Assembly (NCBI GenBank): GCA_020161505.1
Contig: JAIUNY010000008.1
Location: 1 to 64,000 of the forward strand
Length of the DNA: 64,000 nucleotides
Direction: 5' to 3'
Source of the DNA: Armatimonadota bacterium
GTDB taxonomy: Bacteria; Armatimonadota; Fimbriimonadia; Fimbriimonadales; Fimbriimonadaceae
The notes below the pieces were generated by a model. The model had not been told where the DNA came from. It worked only from the letters and a program-made list of their open reading frames with translations, and searched no databases. Below, piece after piece: positions 16,941 through 25,454 of the stretch. Position 1 is the first letter of the stretch, and every line of letters starts with the position of its first letter. The position numbers were made by a program, and so were the translations under genes.

Positions 16941-17207
16941 ATGGCGAAGATTTGTCAAGTCAGCGGAAAGAAAGCGAATAAGGCCAAGCACGTGCGTCAC
17001 CGCCACTCGGCCTGGAAGTTCCGCGCCCCTCACAAGAACCGCTGGCAAAACGCCAACCTGCAAACCGTGACGATCAGCACCCCGACAGGGAAGGTTCGTC
17101 TCACCGTGGCAACCTCGGTTCTCAAGTCCGCTGAGTTTGCTCGCGTGATCTGTGGTCTCAAGCCCATTCCGAAGGAATGGCTCCAGAAGCCCGGCTACCA
17201 GCTGTAA
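16941..17207 (+). CDS. rpmB: 50S ribosomal protein L28
   Basis: An 88-residue bL28. It begins MAKICQVSGKKANKAKHV and carries the RHRHSAWKFRAPHKNRWQNANLQ core that contacts 23S rRNA, followed by VRLTVATSVLKSAEFA. A GAAGGGA ribosome binding site precedes ATG 16941. The N-terminal region shows one Cys rather than the paired cysteines of zinc-type L28. Monocistronic: own promoter at 16870 and terminator at 17228. Confidence 0.93.
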   Translation: MAKICQVSGKKANKAKHVRHRHSAWKFRAPHKNRWQNANLQTVTISTPTGKVRLTVATSVLKSAEFARVICGLKPIPKEWLQKPGYQL

Positions 17208-17227
17208 GCCAGTCGCGATACAGTCTC

Positions 17228-17262
17228 AAATCCCCGGAAGCATCGCTCCCGGGGATTTTTTT
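17228..17262 (+). terminator. Rho-independent terminator of rpmB
   Basis: Stem AAATCCCCGG (17228-17237) with CCGGGGATTT (17249-17258), an 11-nt loop, then a run of T to 17262. It lies 20 bp after the rpmB stop. Confidence 0.92.
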
Positions 17263-17301
17263 GTGCCGACTTACCCGACTCAGCATCCGTAAGGACTCTC
17301 G

Positions 17302-17727
17302 GTGTTCGATCAAGTCTTGTTCCTCGTGTTGCTTGCTTCGGGTGCTTGGATGACCGCGATTTCGTGGTTTGTCGGATCGGTTCACTATCCGGGATTCCGA
17401 TCCGTGGCTCCTGCAGAATGGGATGACTACCATGTTCGTCACACGCAGGGAATCGGCCCGATTGTCGCCTTGCCGATGATCGCTCAGGTGGTCGCGACCG
17501 CCCTCCTTTGTCTCGACCCAGAGGTCGATTCCACATTGAAAGCAGGAGTGCTGCTGTGCGCGGCGTTCAGCATCGGTTGGACTGGATTGATCAGCGGTCC
17601 TCTCCACATGAACCTGAAGCAGGATCCGCCGGATCGACTCAACCGATTGATCTCTACCAACTGGGTACGCACCCTCGCCTGGGCAATCCTCACCGCGTTG
17701 AGCGGGTTCGCTCTCTTGACGAGCTAA
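17302..17727 (+). CDS. Integral membrane protein, unknown (four helices)
   Basis: GTG 17302 gives a 141-residue protein with four predicted membrane helices: VLFLVLLASGAWMTAISWFV, IVALPMIAQVVATALLC, LKAGVLLCAAFSIGWTGLI and RTLAWAILTALSGFALLTS. Between helices 1 and 2 is a polar segment with SVHYPGFRSV, DDYHVRHT; SGPLHMNLKQDP lies before helix 4. The histidines near the membrane could bind a metal or haem, as in some DUF1772-like proteins, but no family is assigned. It has its own transcription unit between the rpmB terminator and a convergent hairpin. Confidence 0.7.
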   Translation: MFDQVLFLVLLASGAWMTAISWFVGSVHYPGFRSVAPAEWDDYHVRHTQGIGPIVALPMIAQVVATALLCLDPEVDSTLKAGVLLCAAFSIGWTGLISGPLHMNLKQDPPDRLNRLISTNWVRTLAWAILTALSGFALLTS

Positions 17728-17744
17728 CGCGGAGCCCCAAATGA

Positions 17745-17773
17745 AATCGCCCTCCCCAGCGGGGAAGGCGATT
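17745..17773. terminator. Convergent terminator hairpin
   Basis: Stem AATCGCC...CTCCCC paired with GGGGA..GGCGATT around an AGC loop, with one internal mismatch. It lies between two convergent genes and has no strong T-run on either side. Confidence 0.55.
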
Positions 17774-17795
17774 GAGAGTGCTCACCGTGAGCCGA

Positions 17796-18569
17796 TTACC
17801 GGTTGCCGGCAAGCTTGCGGATGAGTCGAAGCATCTCGATGTACAGCCACACAAGCGTGACGAGGATGCCAAAGGCGGCGAACCACTCCATGTGCTTTGG
17901 CATGCGGTTCTCAACGCCTTGCTCGACGAGGTCAAAGTCCAGTGCGAGGTTCATCGCCGCCAGAACGATCATGGCGAGGCTAAACACGATCCCAATCGGG
18001 CCGGAGGAGAACACGGGGAGATTGGCCACCGCGCCGGGCCAGATGAAGCTCGCCGCGAACGAACCCAGGTAGAAAATACCCACGGCCATCGTGGCGCCGA
18101 TCACAACCGTTCGGAAGGTCTGCCCAACGCGGATGATGCGCGAGGCATAGAGCGCCAGCATCACGCCGAAAACGATCAGCGTACCCATCACCGCCATCGG
18201 CACGATGCCCGCGTACTGGGTGCCCTTCATCTGCATCGAGTAGATGAACGAGATCGCACCGAGGAAGGCACCGCTGAATGCCGTGTACACAAATCCGAGC
18301 GGAGCGGCAAGCTCTCGCTTGAAGTTGATGATCAGGGCGATGACGATACCGCCGATGACACCCGCGATCGCGGCGATCATCCCAATGCCTGGCTGAGCCG
18401 CCGTCACCGCGTAAGAAATCGCGGCAAAGATCACGGTGGAGAGCAGGAACAGCCCCGTCTTGGCGACGGTTCCGCTCAAAGTCATTGGATTGACAGAAGT
18501 GGCAATCGACGACTGGGTGAAGATCTCCTCCTTCATCGTCGGGTTGTTAACACGAAGCCAGTTGCTCAT
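17796..18569 (-). CDS. Bax inhibitor-1/YccA-like membrane protein
   Basis: A 257-residue protein with seven hydrophobic segments, for example TGLFLLSTVIFAAISYAV, MIAAIAGVIGGIVIALII, FTYTAFSGAFLGAIS-like helix 3 and IGIVFSLAMIVLAAMNLALDFD. The NPMTLSGTVAKTG entry, the late ALDFDLVEQGVENRMP loop and the WFAAFGILVTLVWLYIEMLRLI end match the Bax1-I (PF12811) family, whose members are thought to act as ion-leak channels or stress modulators. The cytosolic N-terminus is polar. Transcribed alone, ending at the hairpin at 17745-17773. Confidence 0.85.
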   Translation of the reverse strand: MSNWLRVNNPTMKEEIFTQSSIATSVNPMTLSGTVAKTGLFLLSTVIFAAISYAVTAAQPGIGMIAAIAGVIGGIVIALIINFKRELAAPLGFVYTAFSGAFLGAISFIYSMQMKGTQYAGIVPMAVMGTLIVFGVMLALYASRIIRVGQTFRTVVIGATMAVGIFYLGSFAASFIWPGAVANLPVFSSGPIGIVFSLAMIVLAAMNLALDFDLVEQGVENRMPKHMEWFAAFGILVTLVWLYIEMLRLIRKLAGNR

Positions 18570-18697
18570 AGATGGTTTCCCTATCCAAGTATACGATATG
18601 AAACTCTACTTTGGATTCAAGATTCATTCAGGCCTACTGAATGGCGGTTCATTCGGGCCGAATTGCAGAGTCACGGCAGGTAAAGTGAAGGCTCCGC

Positions 18698-20059
18698 ATG
18701 GGTAAATCTCTGACGATTTCGCGTGTCTCGAGCTTCCGAGGCAAGGTTCGGCCGCCGAGCGATAAGTCGCTCACCCATCGGGCGTACCTCCTCGCCGCTC
18801 TCGCGCAGCCGGTGCCAGGAGAAGAGTTCGTGCCCGCCGTCGATGGCCCTGGTGCCGCCTCTGCCTACGGAGTGCCCGGGCGAAACGTGAGTCAGATTCT
18901 CAACCCTCTCACCGGAGAAGATTGCGAAAGCACCCTCGCCTGCCTCGAGGCTCTGGGAGTCCGGGTGGAGCGGGTGAGCGATCGCGAACGACGGGTTCAT
19001 GCGGAAGGAAAACTCAGCGGCAAGGACGTCATTCTGGATTGCGGCAACAGCGGCACCACCATGAGGCTCCTCGCTGGTCTCGTCGCGGCGAGTCCCGACG
19101 CCTCGGGCACCATGGTGGGAGATGCTTCGCTCTTGAAGCGCCCGATGAAGCGCGTCGTGCAACCGTTGCGCCTCATGGGGGCAGAAATCGAGGGAGACAC
19201 CGCTCCATTGACCTTCACAGGCAAGACTCTGAGCGGCATCAGCTACGAGAGCCCGGTAGCGAGCGCGCAGATCAAGAGCTGCCTGCTTCTCGCCGGATTG
19301 CTCAGCGACGGTACCACCACCGTCACTGAGCCCAGTCTCAGCCGCGACCACACGGAACGGATGCTGACCGCCTTGGGAGTGGATCTCCAGCGGGATGGTC
19401 TCGCTGTGAGCGTGCGGGGCGGGCAAACTTGGAACAGTTTTGCCTTCAAAGTCCCCGCCGATATCTCCAGTGCTGCCTTCTTCATGGTCGCAGCTGCCCT
19501 TCATCCCGGGGCGAGGGTGACGCTCCAGGAAGTCGGCGTGAATCCAAGCCGGACGGGAATCCTGGATGTTTTTGCCGAATCAGGGATTGTGGTCACGACG
19601 GAACCTCGCCAAGATGAACTGGGCGAGCCGGTGGCCGATCTCTCCATCGAGGGAGCGGCGATTCTCAAACCCTTCACGATTCGAGGAGATCTGGTGCCGA
19701 GGCTCATCGACGAGATCCCTGTTCTGGCGGTTCTGGCGACCCAGTGCCACGGAACCTCGATCATCCGTGATGCCGCCGAGATGCGGGTGAAAGAGACGGA
19801 TCGGATTGCCGTCGTCGCAGACGCTCTCACCCAAATGGGAGCCCAGGTTGAAGTCTTCCCCGATGGGATGGCGATCACCGGGCCGACCGCCCTTAAGGGA
19901 ATCACCGTGGATTCGGCGGGAGACCACCGAATCGGGATGAGTTTTGCCGTCGCGGGATCCATTGCGGAAGGAGAGACAATAATTCTCAACGCCGACCACA
20001 TTGGCACGAGCTATCCGGAGTTTGAACAGCACTTCGAGACCCTGGCGGTGAGGTCATGA
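18698..20059 (+). CDS. aroA: 3-phosphoshikimate 1-carboxyvinyltransferase (EPSP synthase)
   Basis: Shikimate-pathway enzyme that joins shikimate-3-phosphate and PEP. Seen are PPSDKSLTHRAYLLAALA, LDCGNSGTTMRLLAG, ASAQIKSCLLLAGL, DISSAAFFMVAAAL, DEIPVLAVLAT, EMRVKETDRI and DHRIGMSFAVAG. At 453 residues it is slightly long. Between LLAALA and RNVSQILNPLTGEDCEST lies an extra segment of about 25 residues (37-61, rich in P, G and A) not present in the common enzyme, which has a short turn there. ATG overlaps cmk (ATGA), a pairing seen in many bacteria. Confidence 0.93.
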   Translation: MGKSLTISRVSSFRGKVRPPSDKSLTHRAYLLAALAQPVPGEEFVPAVDGPGAASAYGVPGRNVSQILNPLTGEDCESTLACLEALGVRVERVSDRERRVHAEGKLSGKDVILDCGNSGTTMRLLAGLVAASPDASGTMVGDASLLKRPMKRVVQPLRLMGAEIEGDTAPLTFTGKTLSGISYESPVASAQIKSCLLLAGLLSDGTTTVTEPSLSRDHTERMLTALGVDLQRDGLAVSVRGGQTWNSFAFKVPADISSAAFFMVAAALHPGARVTLQEVGVNPSRTGILDVFAESGIVVTTEPRQDELGEPVADLSIEGAAILKPFTIRGDLVPRLIDEIPVLAVLATQCHGTSIIRDAAEMRVKETDRIAVVADALTQMGAQVEVFPDGMAITGPTALKGITVDSAGDHRIGMSFAVAGSIAEGETIILNADHIGTSYPEFEQHFETLAVRS

Positions 20060-20730
20060 GCCGAGAGTCGCTGGTCATCGCCATCGACGGCCCGGCAGGA
20101 GCAGGGAAATCGACGATTGCCAAGCTCCTGGCCGACCATCTTGGCATCAGACTCCTCGATACGGGAGCAATGTACCGAGCCTTCGCCCTCGCCGCACAGC
20201 GGGAAGGAATCTCAGTAGACGATGCCGAGAGCCTGGGAGAGCTCGCCGCGCGCACCAATGTGAGCTTTGGCGAAGGCGATCCCCCGCCGGTTCTTCTGGA
20301 CGGGGAAGATGTCTCCTCCGAAATTCGCTCGCTCGAAATCGGCCAGATGGCGAGCCAAGCGAGCACGGTATCTGCCGTGCGACGCCGCATGGTGGAACTC
20401 CAGCAGGCCATCGTTTCGACGGGGAACACGATTCTCGAAGGACGCGATGTCACGACCGTTGTGGCCCCGCAAGCTGATCTCAAGATCTTTTTGACTGCAA
20501 GTATCGAGGAAAGAGCCCGGCGACGCTGGCACGAGATCCGAGAGCGCGACCCGAGCGCACGGCTCACCGAAGTCGTTAAAGACGTTGTGGAGCGCGATCA
20601 CCGCGACTACACGCGGCAAGATAGCCCCCTGATGCTCGCCGAGGACGCCTGGATCGTCGAGTCATTTGGGCTGACCCCGGTTGAAGTGGTCGATTTGATC
20701 CTTGAGCGCCTGGAGAGCATCGCTCGATAG
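20056..20730 (+). CDS. cmk: Cytidylate kinase
   Basis: Phosphorylates CMP and dCMP. The P-loop is IDGPAGAGKSTIAKLLA near the N-terminus; then LDTGAMYRAFALAA, VTTVVAPQADLKIFLTAS, the lid Arg segment ERARRRWHEIRERDP and RDHRDYTRQDSPL. At 224 residues it is normal. Translationally coupled to aroA by ATGA, and convergent with the YgfZ-like gene 7 bp beyond its stop. Confidence 0.95.
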   Translation: MSRESLVIAIDGPAGAGKSTIAKLLADHLGIRLLDTGAMYRAFALAAQREGISVDDAESLGELAARTNVSFGEGDPPPVLLDGEDVSSEIRSLEIGQMASQASTVSAVRRRMVELQQAIVSTGNTILEGRDVTTVVAPQADLKIFLTASIEERARRRWHEIRERDPSARLTEVVKDVVERDHRDYTRQDSPLMLAEDAWIVESFGLTPVEVVDLILERLESIAR

Positions 20731-20737
20731 CCGAACC

Positions 20738-21670
20738 CTACGCGAGCGGGAAGTGGCTCAGATCAGCCGAAATCTCCCGACCAGCGGGGCTCTGCACCAT
20801 CACCTCGTGCCCTTCTCGGGCTGAGGCGTTGCGAACCGTCGTCGTACCAATCCATCCGAGACGCGGGTGCCAGGCTACTCGGTGGATCGTCCCCACCGTC
20901 TGCCCGCCGTCGACGATAGCATCCCCCGCTTCGATCCGCGATTCGGCAAGAACCGCCATCCAGGTCTTGTTGGTGTGACCTCGACTGTGGATCCGCTGGA
21001 GCACCTCTTGACCGGTGTAGCATCCCTTCCGGTAGTTGATCGCGGCATCCTCAAACGCCTTGCCAAGCTCGGGAGGAAGGGTTTTCTCTGACGTGTCAGT
21101 TCCAAATCGAGGAAGACCAGCCTCGATTTCGAGAGCATTCAGGGCTTCGTCGGTCAGTGTTTCAAGGCCGCTGAGTGCGGTTTGGTCATCGGTCAGAATG
21201 TCCCAGCCGCCAAGCCCGGTACGGTCGCGCCGGAACGCGTACCCCCAGGGAGCAGAGATGGAATCGAGCGCCGGGAGTTCAAAGGCCTCGTCGAGAAAGT
21301 CGCTTGCCCCGCCGCCTTGAATGCTTTCCAGAGTTCCCGGAAGCATCTCGTAGCAGACGTCCTCCAAGATCACCAGATTCTCGATCCGGTCGGCAATGAC
21401 GTCCATTTGGGCACTGACGAGGTACAGCGCATCGTCGAGGTCATAAACCGTAGCAAAAGCCCTCAGTTGGCCCGTGGGTGTGCAGAAGCAGGTCTGCACC
21501 GATCCGCCGGATCTCAGATCCCGGATGTCCTGAGTGATTTGCCCCTGGAGCCATCCTCGCCGATCTTCACCCGTCATTTTGAGAACTTGGGTGTCAGATA
21601 GAGAGAGCCGGGCGGCTCCGTGAATCAATGAGTCGATTTCGTTTTCCAACGCGGCGGAATCTGCTGACAT
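20738..21670 (-). CDS. YgfZ/GcvT-type folate-binding protein
   Basis: Folate-dependent Fe-S cluster maintenance protein of the YgfZ (IbaG/COG0354) family. The diagnostic motif KGCYTGQE is at residues 215-222, preceded by a GcvT-like fold (QTCFCTPTGQLRAFATVYDLDD, ALNALEIEAGLPRFG). ATG 21670 starts the protein at MSADSAALENEID; the open frame continues to 22108 but only over the upstream divergent gene. The Cys of the motif is kept. The complete T-protein of glycine cleavage is longer and lacks this motif, so GcvT itself is unlikely. Confidence 0.88.
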   Translation of the reverse strand: MSADSAALENEIDSLIHGAARLSLSDTQVLKMTGEDRRGWLQGQITQDIRDLRSGGSVQTCFCTPTGQLRAFATVYDLDDALYLVSAQMDVIADRIENLVILEDVCYEMLPGTLESIQGGGASDFLDEAFELPALDSISAPWGYAFRRDRTGLGGWDILTDDQTALSGLETLTDEALNALEIEAGLPRFGTDTSEKTLPPELGKAFEDAAINYRKGCYTGQEVLQRIHSRGHTNKTWMAVLAESRIEAGDAIVDGGQTVGTIHRVAWHPRLGWIGTTTVRNASAREGHEVMVQSPAGREISADLSHFPLA

Positions 21671-21734
21671 GGGAAGGCACCCGCGAGACGCGGCGGCGTC
21701 CCACTGTTTCTTAACGATAAAATAGACGTGTGGT

Positions 21735-22586
21735 GTGGCGACGATGGGACTCTTAGGCGCGGCGTTGGTGGTCGGAGCAGGACTCTGGGCGACCGGGGAA
21801 GAGCAAAAGTTTGAGCGCGTGGCCGCCCGCGAAATCCAGTCGAGGCTCCAGGATGTGCAAGGATCGGTCAGCGTGAACATCCGCCCAACGCCGATCGCTG
21901 CGGCATGGGGTGAGGTTGACTCCGCCACGATCATGGCCGACAACTTCTCGCTCGATGGGCTCCCGTTGTTCACCGAGCCGGATCGAAGCCAGAAAGGGAA
22001 GCTCGGGATGTTGCGCCTCCGGCTCAAGGACTTCACCTTGCGCAAGCTGAAAGTCGCGGAGCTCCAGGCGGATATTCCCGGATGCCGGTACGACTTCGCC
22101 TTGGCCATGCGCGAGCGTCAACTCCGTTTGAGCCGCTCCGGTGTCGGAGAAGGTTGGGTCAAGATCCGGGAGCAAGATCTGGCCGCTTACCTAGTGCGTA
22201 AGTTCCCCGAGATCAAACGGTGCACGGTGCGAGTCATGCACGGAATCGTGTGGGTGGAAGGGTATGGAGAGTTCTTGATTGTCAAAACGAACTTCGCGGT
22301 CATTGCCAAGATCAGCGTCACAAACGGCACCGAATTGAATCTTTCCGACGCGAAGGTCTTCTTCGACTGGCGTGAAACCTCCGGACCAGCGGTGGATGGA
22401 TTGCTCCAAACCCTGAACCCGGTCATCGACTTGGACAAAGATCTAGGGCTCTACGATGCGGTGCACGTCGAGGAGATTCGGCTTCGGGACGGCGTGATGT
22501 TCGCGAAAGGGAAGACAAAAATCCCGATCAAGCCTTTGGAATCGGTCTCTTTTCGAGAGGTTTTGGCTACGCAAAGCCGAAAATAG
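21735..22586 (+). CDS. Exported DUF2993/LmeA-like protein
   Basis: GTG 21735 gives a signal peptide (MGLLGAALVVGAGLWATG) and a 283-residue protein. The body alternates strands in the style of the LmeA/DUF2993 lipid-binding fold: GEVDSATIMADNFSLDGLP, RLRLKDFTLRKLKVAEL, KIREQDLAAYLVRKFPEI, RVMHGIVWVEGYGEFL, VFFDWRETSG, ending VHVEEIRLRDGVMFAKGK. The pair of an early strand about surface variability and the REQDLAAYL helix is typical. It may bind phospholipid in the envelope. The next gene starts 9 bp after. Confidence 0.7.
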   Translation: MATMGLLGAALVVGAGLWATGEEQKFERVAAREIQSRLQDVQGSVSVNIRPTPIAAAWGEVDSATIMADNFSLDGLPLFTEPDRSQKGKLGMLRLRLKDFTLRKLKVAELQADIPGCRYDFALAMRERQLRLSRSGVGEGWVKIREQDLAAYLVRKFPEIKRCTVRVMHGIVWVEGYGEFLIVKTNFAVIAKISVTNGTELNLSDAKVFFDWRETSGPAVDGLLQTLNPVIDLDKDLGLYDAVHVEEIRLRDGVMFAKGKTKIPIKPLESVSFREVLATQSRK

Positions 22587-22595
22587 ACAGCAGAA

Positions 22596-23375
22596 ATGCT
22601 GGCCTCGCTCTGCGCCGTCGCTGCTCTCGGCCCATCCTCCGGAGCGTTTTTCCCAACCTCGATTCTCACCGAAGAGTTCGAGAGGGGGCGGGCCATCGCC
22701 CTGCGCCGAACCGCAGATGACTGGCAACGCCGGACGAACTTTGGCCCTCTCAGCGGCGAACTCCAGACCATCACTGACATCTTTGAACACGACCGGAAGG
22801 CTATCGGTACGTGGAATCAGGGTTTGCGCAAGGTGGATGTCGAGTTCGTTGTGCGGTTCACCCCCGAACTGATTTCGCGATGGTTTGGCTTTCTGAGCGC
22901 ACGCGAAGGCTGGCAAAAGGGCCAAGAAGTTCGGCTCTGGCAGGAAGTCCGCGAGCAGATCAGCGACCGACCGACCTTTCTCGTCATCCTGAGCACCTTC
23001 CCGAGCCAGCAGATGTTCGGCGTCGGAGAAGAGGTCAGAAACTCAACCGATGAGATGCTGAACGTTGTGATCCAGTTTGAGTCCGAAGTCGGAATCACTC
23101 CCGCCGACGTGGAGATCCTCAAGACTCGCCGAGCCAAGAGTCGAGGAGAACTGGATGAAATCCGATGGTGGGAGTTCACGCCTCTCGCCGAACAGCTTCG
23201 CTTCGCCTTTGATCGTCCGCAGGAAGATCCGCTCATTCAGCGCGGCGATTTTCACCGAGCCTGGTACTGGGTGACCACGGAAGAATCTTTGGGAGAGGGG
23301 CCGGTGACCCTCAAAGTTCTGAGCCGCCGAAAGGTGCGCGCGGCTACTTTCCCGGTTTCCATGTCCGGTACTTAA
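22596..23375 (+). CDS. Exported protein of unknown function
   Basis: A 259-residue protein with a short hydrophobic leader (MLASLCAVAALGPSSGAFF). The rest is soluble and mixed alpha/beta, with FVVRFTPELISRWFGF, RPTFLVILSTFPSQQMF and a late WEFTPLAEQLRFAFDR segment. It lies 9 bp after the LmeA-like gene and likely shares its transcript. Its 3' end overlaps the convergent glycosyltransferase gene by 32 nt. No family is recognised. Confidence 0.65.
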   Translation: MLASLCAVAALGPSSGAFFPTSILTEEFERGRAIALRRTADDWQRRTNFGPLSGELQTITDIFEHDRKAIGTWNQGLRKVDVEFVVRFTPELISRWFGFLSAREGWQKGQEVRLWQEVREQISDRPTFLVILSTFPSQQMFGVGEEVRNSTDEMLNVVIQFESEVGITPADVEILKTRRAKSRGELDEIRWWEFTPLAEQLRFAFDRPQEDPLIQRGDFHRAWYWVTTEESLGEGPVTLKVLSRRKVRAATFPVSMSGT

Positions 23376-24051
23376 GCAAAGTCAAAAACGCCTCCGGGGC
23401 ATCCGTCCACCGGATCTTCTTGCCCGCCGCTTTGGTGCGTGGCACATATTCAATGGGAGACTCCTGGATATCCTCTCCGAGGCGAATGGCCTTTGCCGTC
23501 ACCTCCGGGCAGAACTCGAAGCGTTGGCATTCCAAGTTCATTTTTTGGAGCAATCCTTCGCGGAATGCCTTGTAGCAGGTCGCTTCGTCGGTGATTTTGC
23601 GGCCGTAGAGCACTTTAACGGCGAATCTGAGGAGCAGGTTGACAACCTTGTTCGGCAGAGCCATGTCCGGGTGAAGACCGTGGAGGAACCTGGTTCCGTA
23701 GACAACGTTCGCCTGACCATCCAGGATCGGCTGAATCAGCGCCGGAATCTGCTCGGGGGCGTACTCAAGATCGGCATCCTGGATAATGACGCACTGTCCC
23801 GTGGCACTCGGCAGCCCTCGGCGGATCGCGTTGCCTTTCCCGCTCGGCTTCGGGTTCGTGACCAGCACAATGCGCTCGCCAAACGAGGCGAGAATCTCTC
23901 CCGTTTGATCCGTGCTTCCATCGTTCACCACGACAATCTCGGATCGAATCGGGAGGGCAAGAAGGCGTTCAACCACCTCTCGGATCGTCGCTTCTTCGTT
24001 GTAAGCGGGCACGATAACCGACACTTGGGGCTGAACCGTACCCTCTGGCAT
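23344..24051 (-). CDS. Family 2 glycosyltransferase, dolichyl-phosphate mannose synthase-like
   Basis: A GT-A fold enzyme that probably moves a sugar from a nucleotide donor to a polyprenyl phosphate or glycan. Seen are VSVIVPAYNEEATIREVV, EIVVVNDGSTDQTGEIL, KGNAIRRGL, the DxD-like IIQDADLEYAPEQIP and the C-terminal acceptor region CPEVTAKAIRLGEDIQESP and YVPRTKAAGKKIRW. At 235 residues it has no membrane domain, so it is of the short soluble type. Convergent with the preceding gene. Acceptor unknown. Confidence 0.88.
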   Translation of the reverse strand: MPEGTVQPQVSVIVPAYNEEATIREVVERLLALPIRSEIVVVNDGSTDQTGEILASFGERIVLVTNPKPSGKGNAIRRGLPSATGQCVIIQDADLEYAPEQIPALIQPILDGQANVVYGTRFLHGLHPDMALPNKVVNLLLRFAVKVLYGRKITDEATCYKAFREGLLQKMNLECQRFEFCPEVTAKAIRLGEDIQESPIEYVPRTKAAGKKIRWTDAPEAFLTLLKYRTWKPGK

Positions 24052-24104
24052 CGCGGGCTAGGATACCCGTGATCGCCACGCCTTTCGCGGGCTAAGATGG
24101 AAGG

Positions 24105-25433
24105 ATGTCGAGTGTTGATCTGGTGCTTCGTGGTGGCCTCTTGCTTCTTCCCTCCGGTCATGCCGTGGGGGATGTCGCGATATTGGATGGAAAGATCGTG
24201 GCCGTCGGGTTGTTTGAGGGAGAGGCGGCGCGGGAAATCGACTGCTCTGGCCTGGCTCTGATGCCAGGAGCCATCGACACCCAAGTGCACTTCCGCGAGC
24301 CCGGTCTCACTCATAAGGAGGATTTGGAATCCGGAACCAGAGCGGCGATCTGTGGCGGCGTCACGACGATCTTCGAGATGCCCAACACAGACCCGACAAC
24401 CACAACCGCCGAGGCTCTCCGAGACAAGCTCGAACGGGCAGAGGGTCGGGCATGGTGTGATTTCGCATTCTTTGTGGGAGCCAGCAAAGAGAACATTGCC
24501 GACCTCCCGCTTCTGGAAATGATGCCTGGCACACCGGGAGTCAAGATGTTCATGGGCAGTTCCACAGGCACGCTCCTCGTGGACGACGACGACTCGGTGC
24601 GCGAAGTGATGACGCACGGCGTTCGCCCGATGCCTGTCCATAGCGAAGATGAAGCGAGGCTGCGTCAACGCAAAGCAGAGCTCCCCGAAAACCCCCATGT
24701 TCGCCTCCACCCGGACGCCCGCGATGCGGAAAGTGCCCGGCTGTGTACGGAGCGACTGATCAACTTGGTGCGCGAAACCGGGCGCCCGACTCACATTCTC
24801 CATATCTCCACAAAGGAGGAACTGCCGCTGCTTGCAGCCGCCAAGGCAGAAGGGTTGCCCGTGACATGCGAGGTCACACCGCATCACCTGACCCTCAACG
24901 CCGATCGCTACGAGGAATTGGGGTCGTTGATCCAGATGAATCCACCCGTTCGGAGCGAAGATCACCGGCTTGCCATCTGGCAGGCCGTCAAGGATGGTCT
25001 GTTCGATGTCTTCGGCAGCGACCATGCCCCTCACACTCGCGAGGAGAAGGCAAAGCCCTACCCGAACTCACCGAGCGGGATGCCAGGAGTTCAGACTCTG
25101 CTGCCCCTCATGGTGGATTGGGCACTGCGCGGGGAAATCCCGCTCGATCAGGTCGTGGCAATGCTCAGCGCGAATCCGGCGAAACTCTACGGAATCGAAG
25201 GCAAGGGAAGTCTTGCCCCAGGATTTGACGCAGATATCGTTGTGTGGGACCTAGAGGGATCTCGCGAAGTCAGCCCGGACTGGCTCCAAAGCAAGTGCGG
25301 CTGGTCCCCTTACGAGGGCACGAGACTCCGAGGACGGATTGAGCATGTCTTCGTGCGAGGTCATCACGCGGTGCAAGACGGTCAGCTTACCGGCACGCCC
25401 CAGGGCGCGATGGTGCGATTCGACTGGAAGTAA
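24105..25433 (+). CDS. pyrC: Dihydroorotase
   Basis: Zinc amidohydrolase closing N-carbamoyl-aspartate to dihydroorotate in pyrimidine synthesis. The amidohydrolase barrel shows LMPGAIDTQVHFREPGLTH, FEMPNTDPTTT, carboxylated-lysine region PGVKMFMGSSTG (Lys147), HILHISTKEE, VTCEVTPHHL and the catalytic Asp in FGSDHAPHT. At 442 residues it fits the class I type. The first metal-site motif reads QVH (Gln60, His62) rather than HVH. I recall the same change in dihydroorotases of Bacteroidetes and some alphaproteobacteria, so activity is still likely. No upstream regulatory structure was identified. Confidence 0.88.
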   Translation: MSSVDLVLRGGLLLLPSGHAVGDVAILDGKIVAVGLFEGEAAREIDCSGLALMPGAIDTQVHFREPGLTHKEDLESGTRAAICGGVTTIFEMPNTDPTTTTAEALRDKLERAEGRAWCDFAFFVGASKENIADLPLLEMMPGTPGVKMFMGSSTGTLLVDDDDSVREVMTHGVRPMPVHSEDEARLRQRKAELPENPHVRLHPDARDAESARLCTERLINLVRETGRPTHILHISTKEELPLLAAAKAEGLPVTCEVTPHHLTLNADRYEELGSLIQMNPPVRSEDHRLAIWQAVKDGLFDVFGSDHAPHTREEKAKPYPNSPSGMPGVQTLLPLMVDWALRGEIPLDQVVAMLSANPAKLYGIEGKGSLAPGFDADIVVWDLEGSREVSPDWLQSKCGWSPYEGTRLRGRIEHVFVRGHHAVQDGQLTGTPQGAMVRFDWK

Positions 25434-25454
25434 CGCAGGCGTCCAGATCTGCCT

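Noticed and set aside
16754-16942. 63-residue N-terminal extension of the DUF4240-like protein
   Set aside because: It would run through the rpmB promoter, and the conserved domain begins exactly at the internal ATG 16753.
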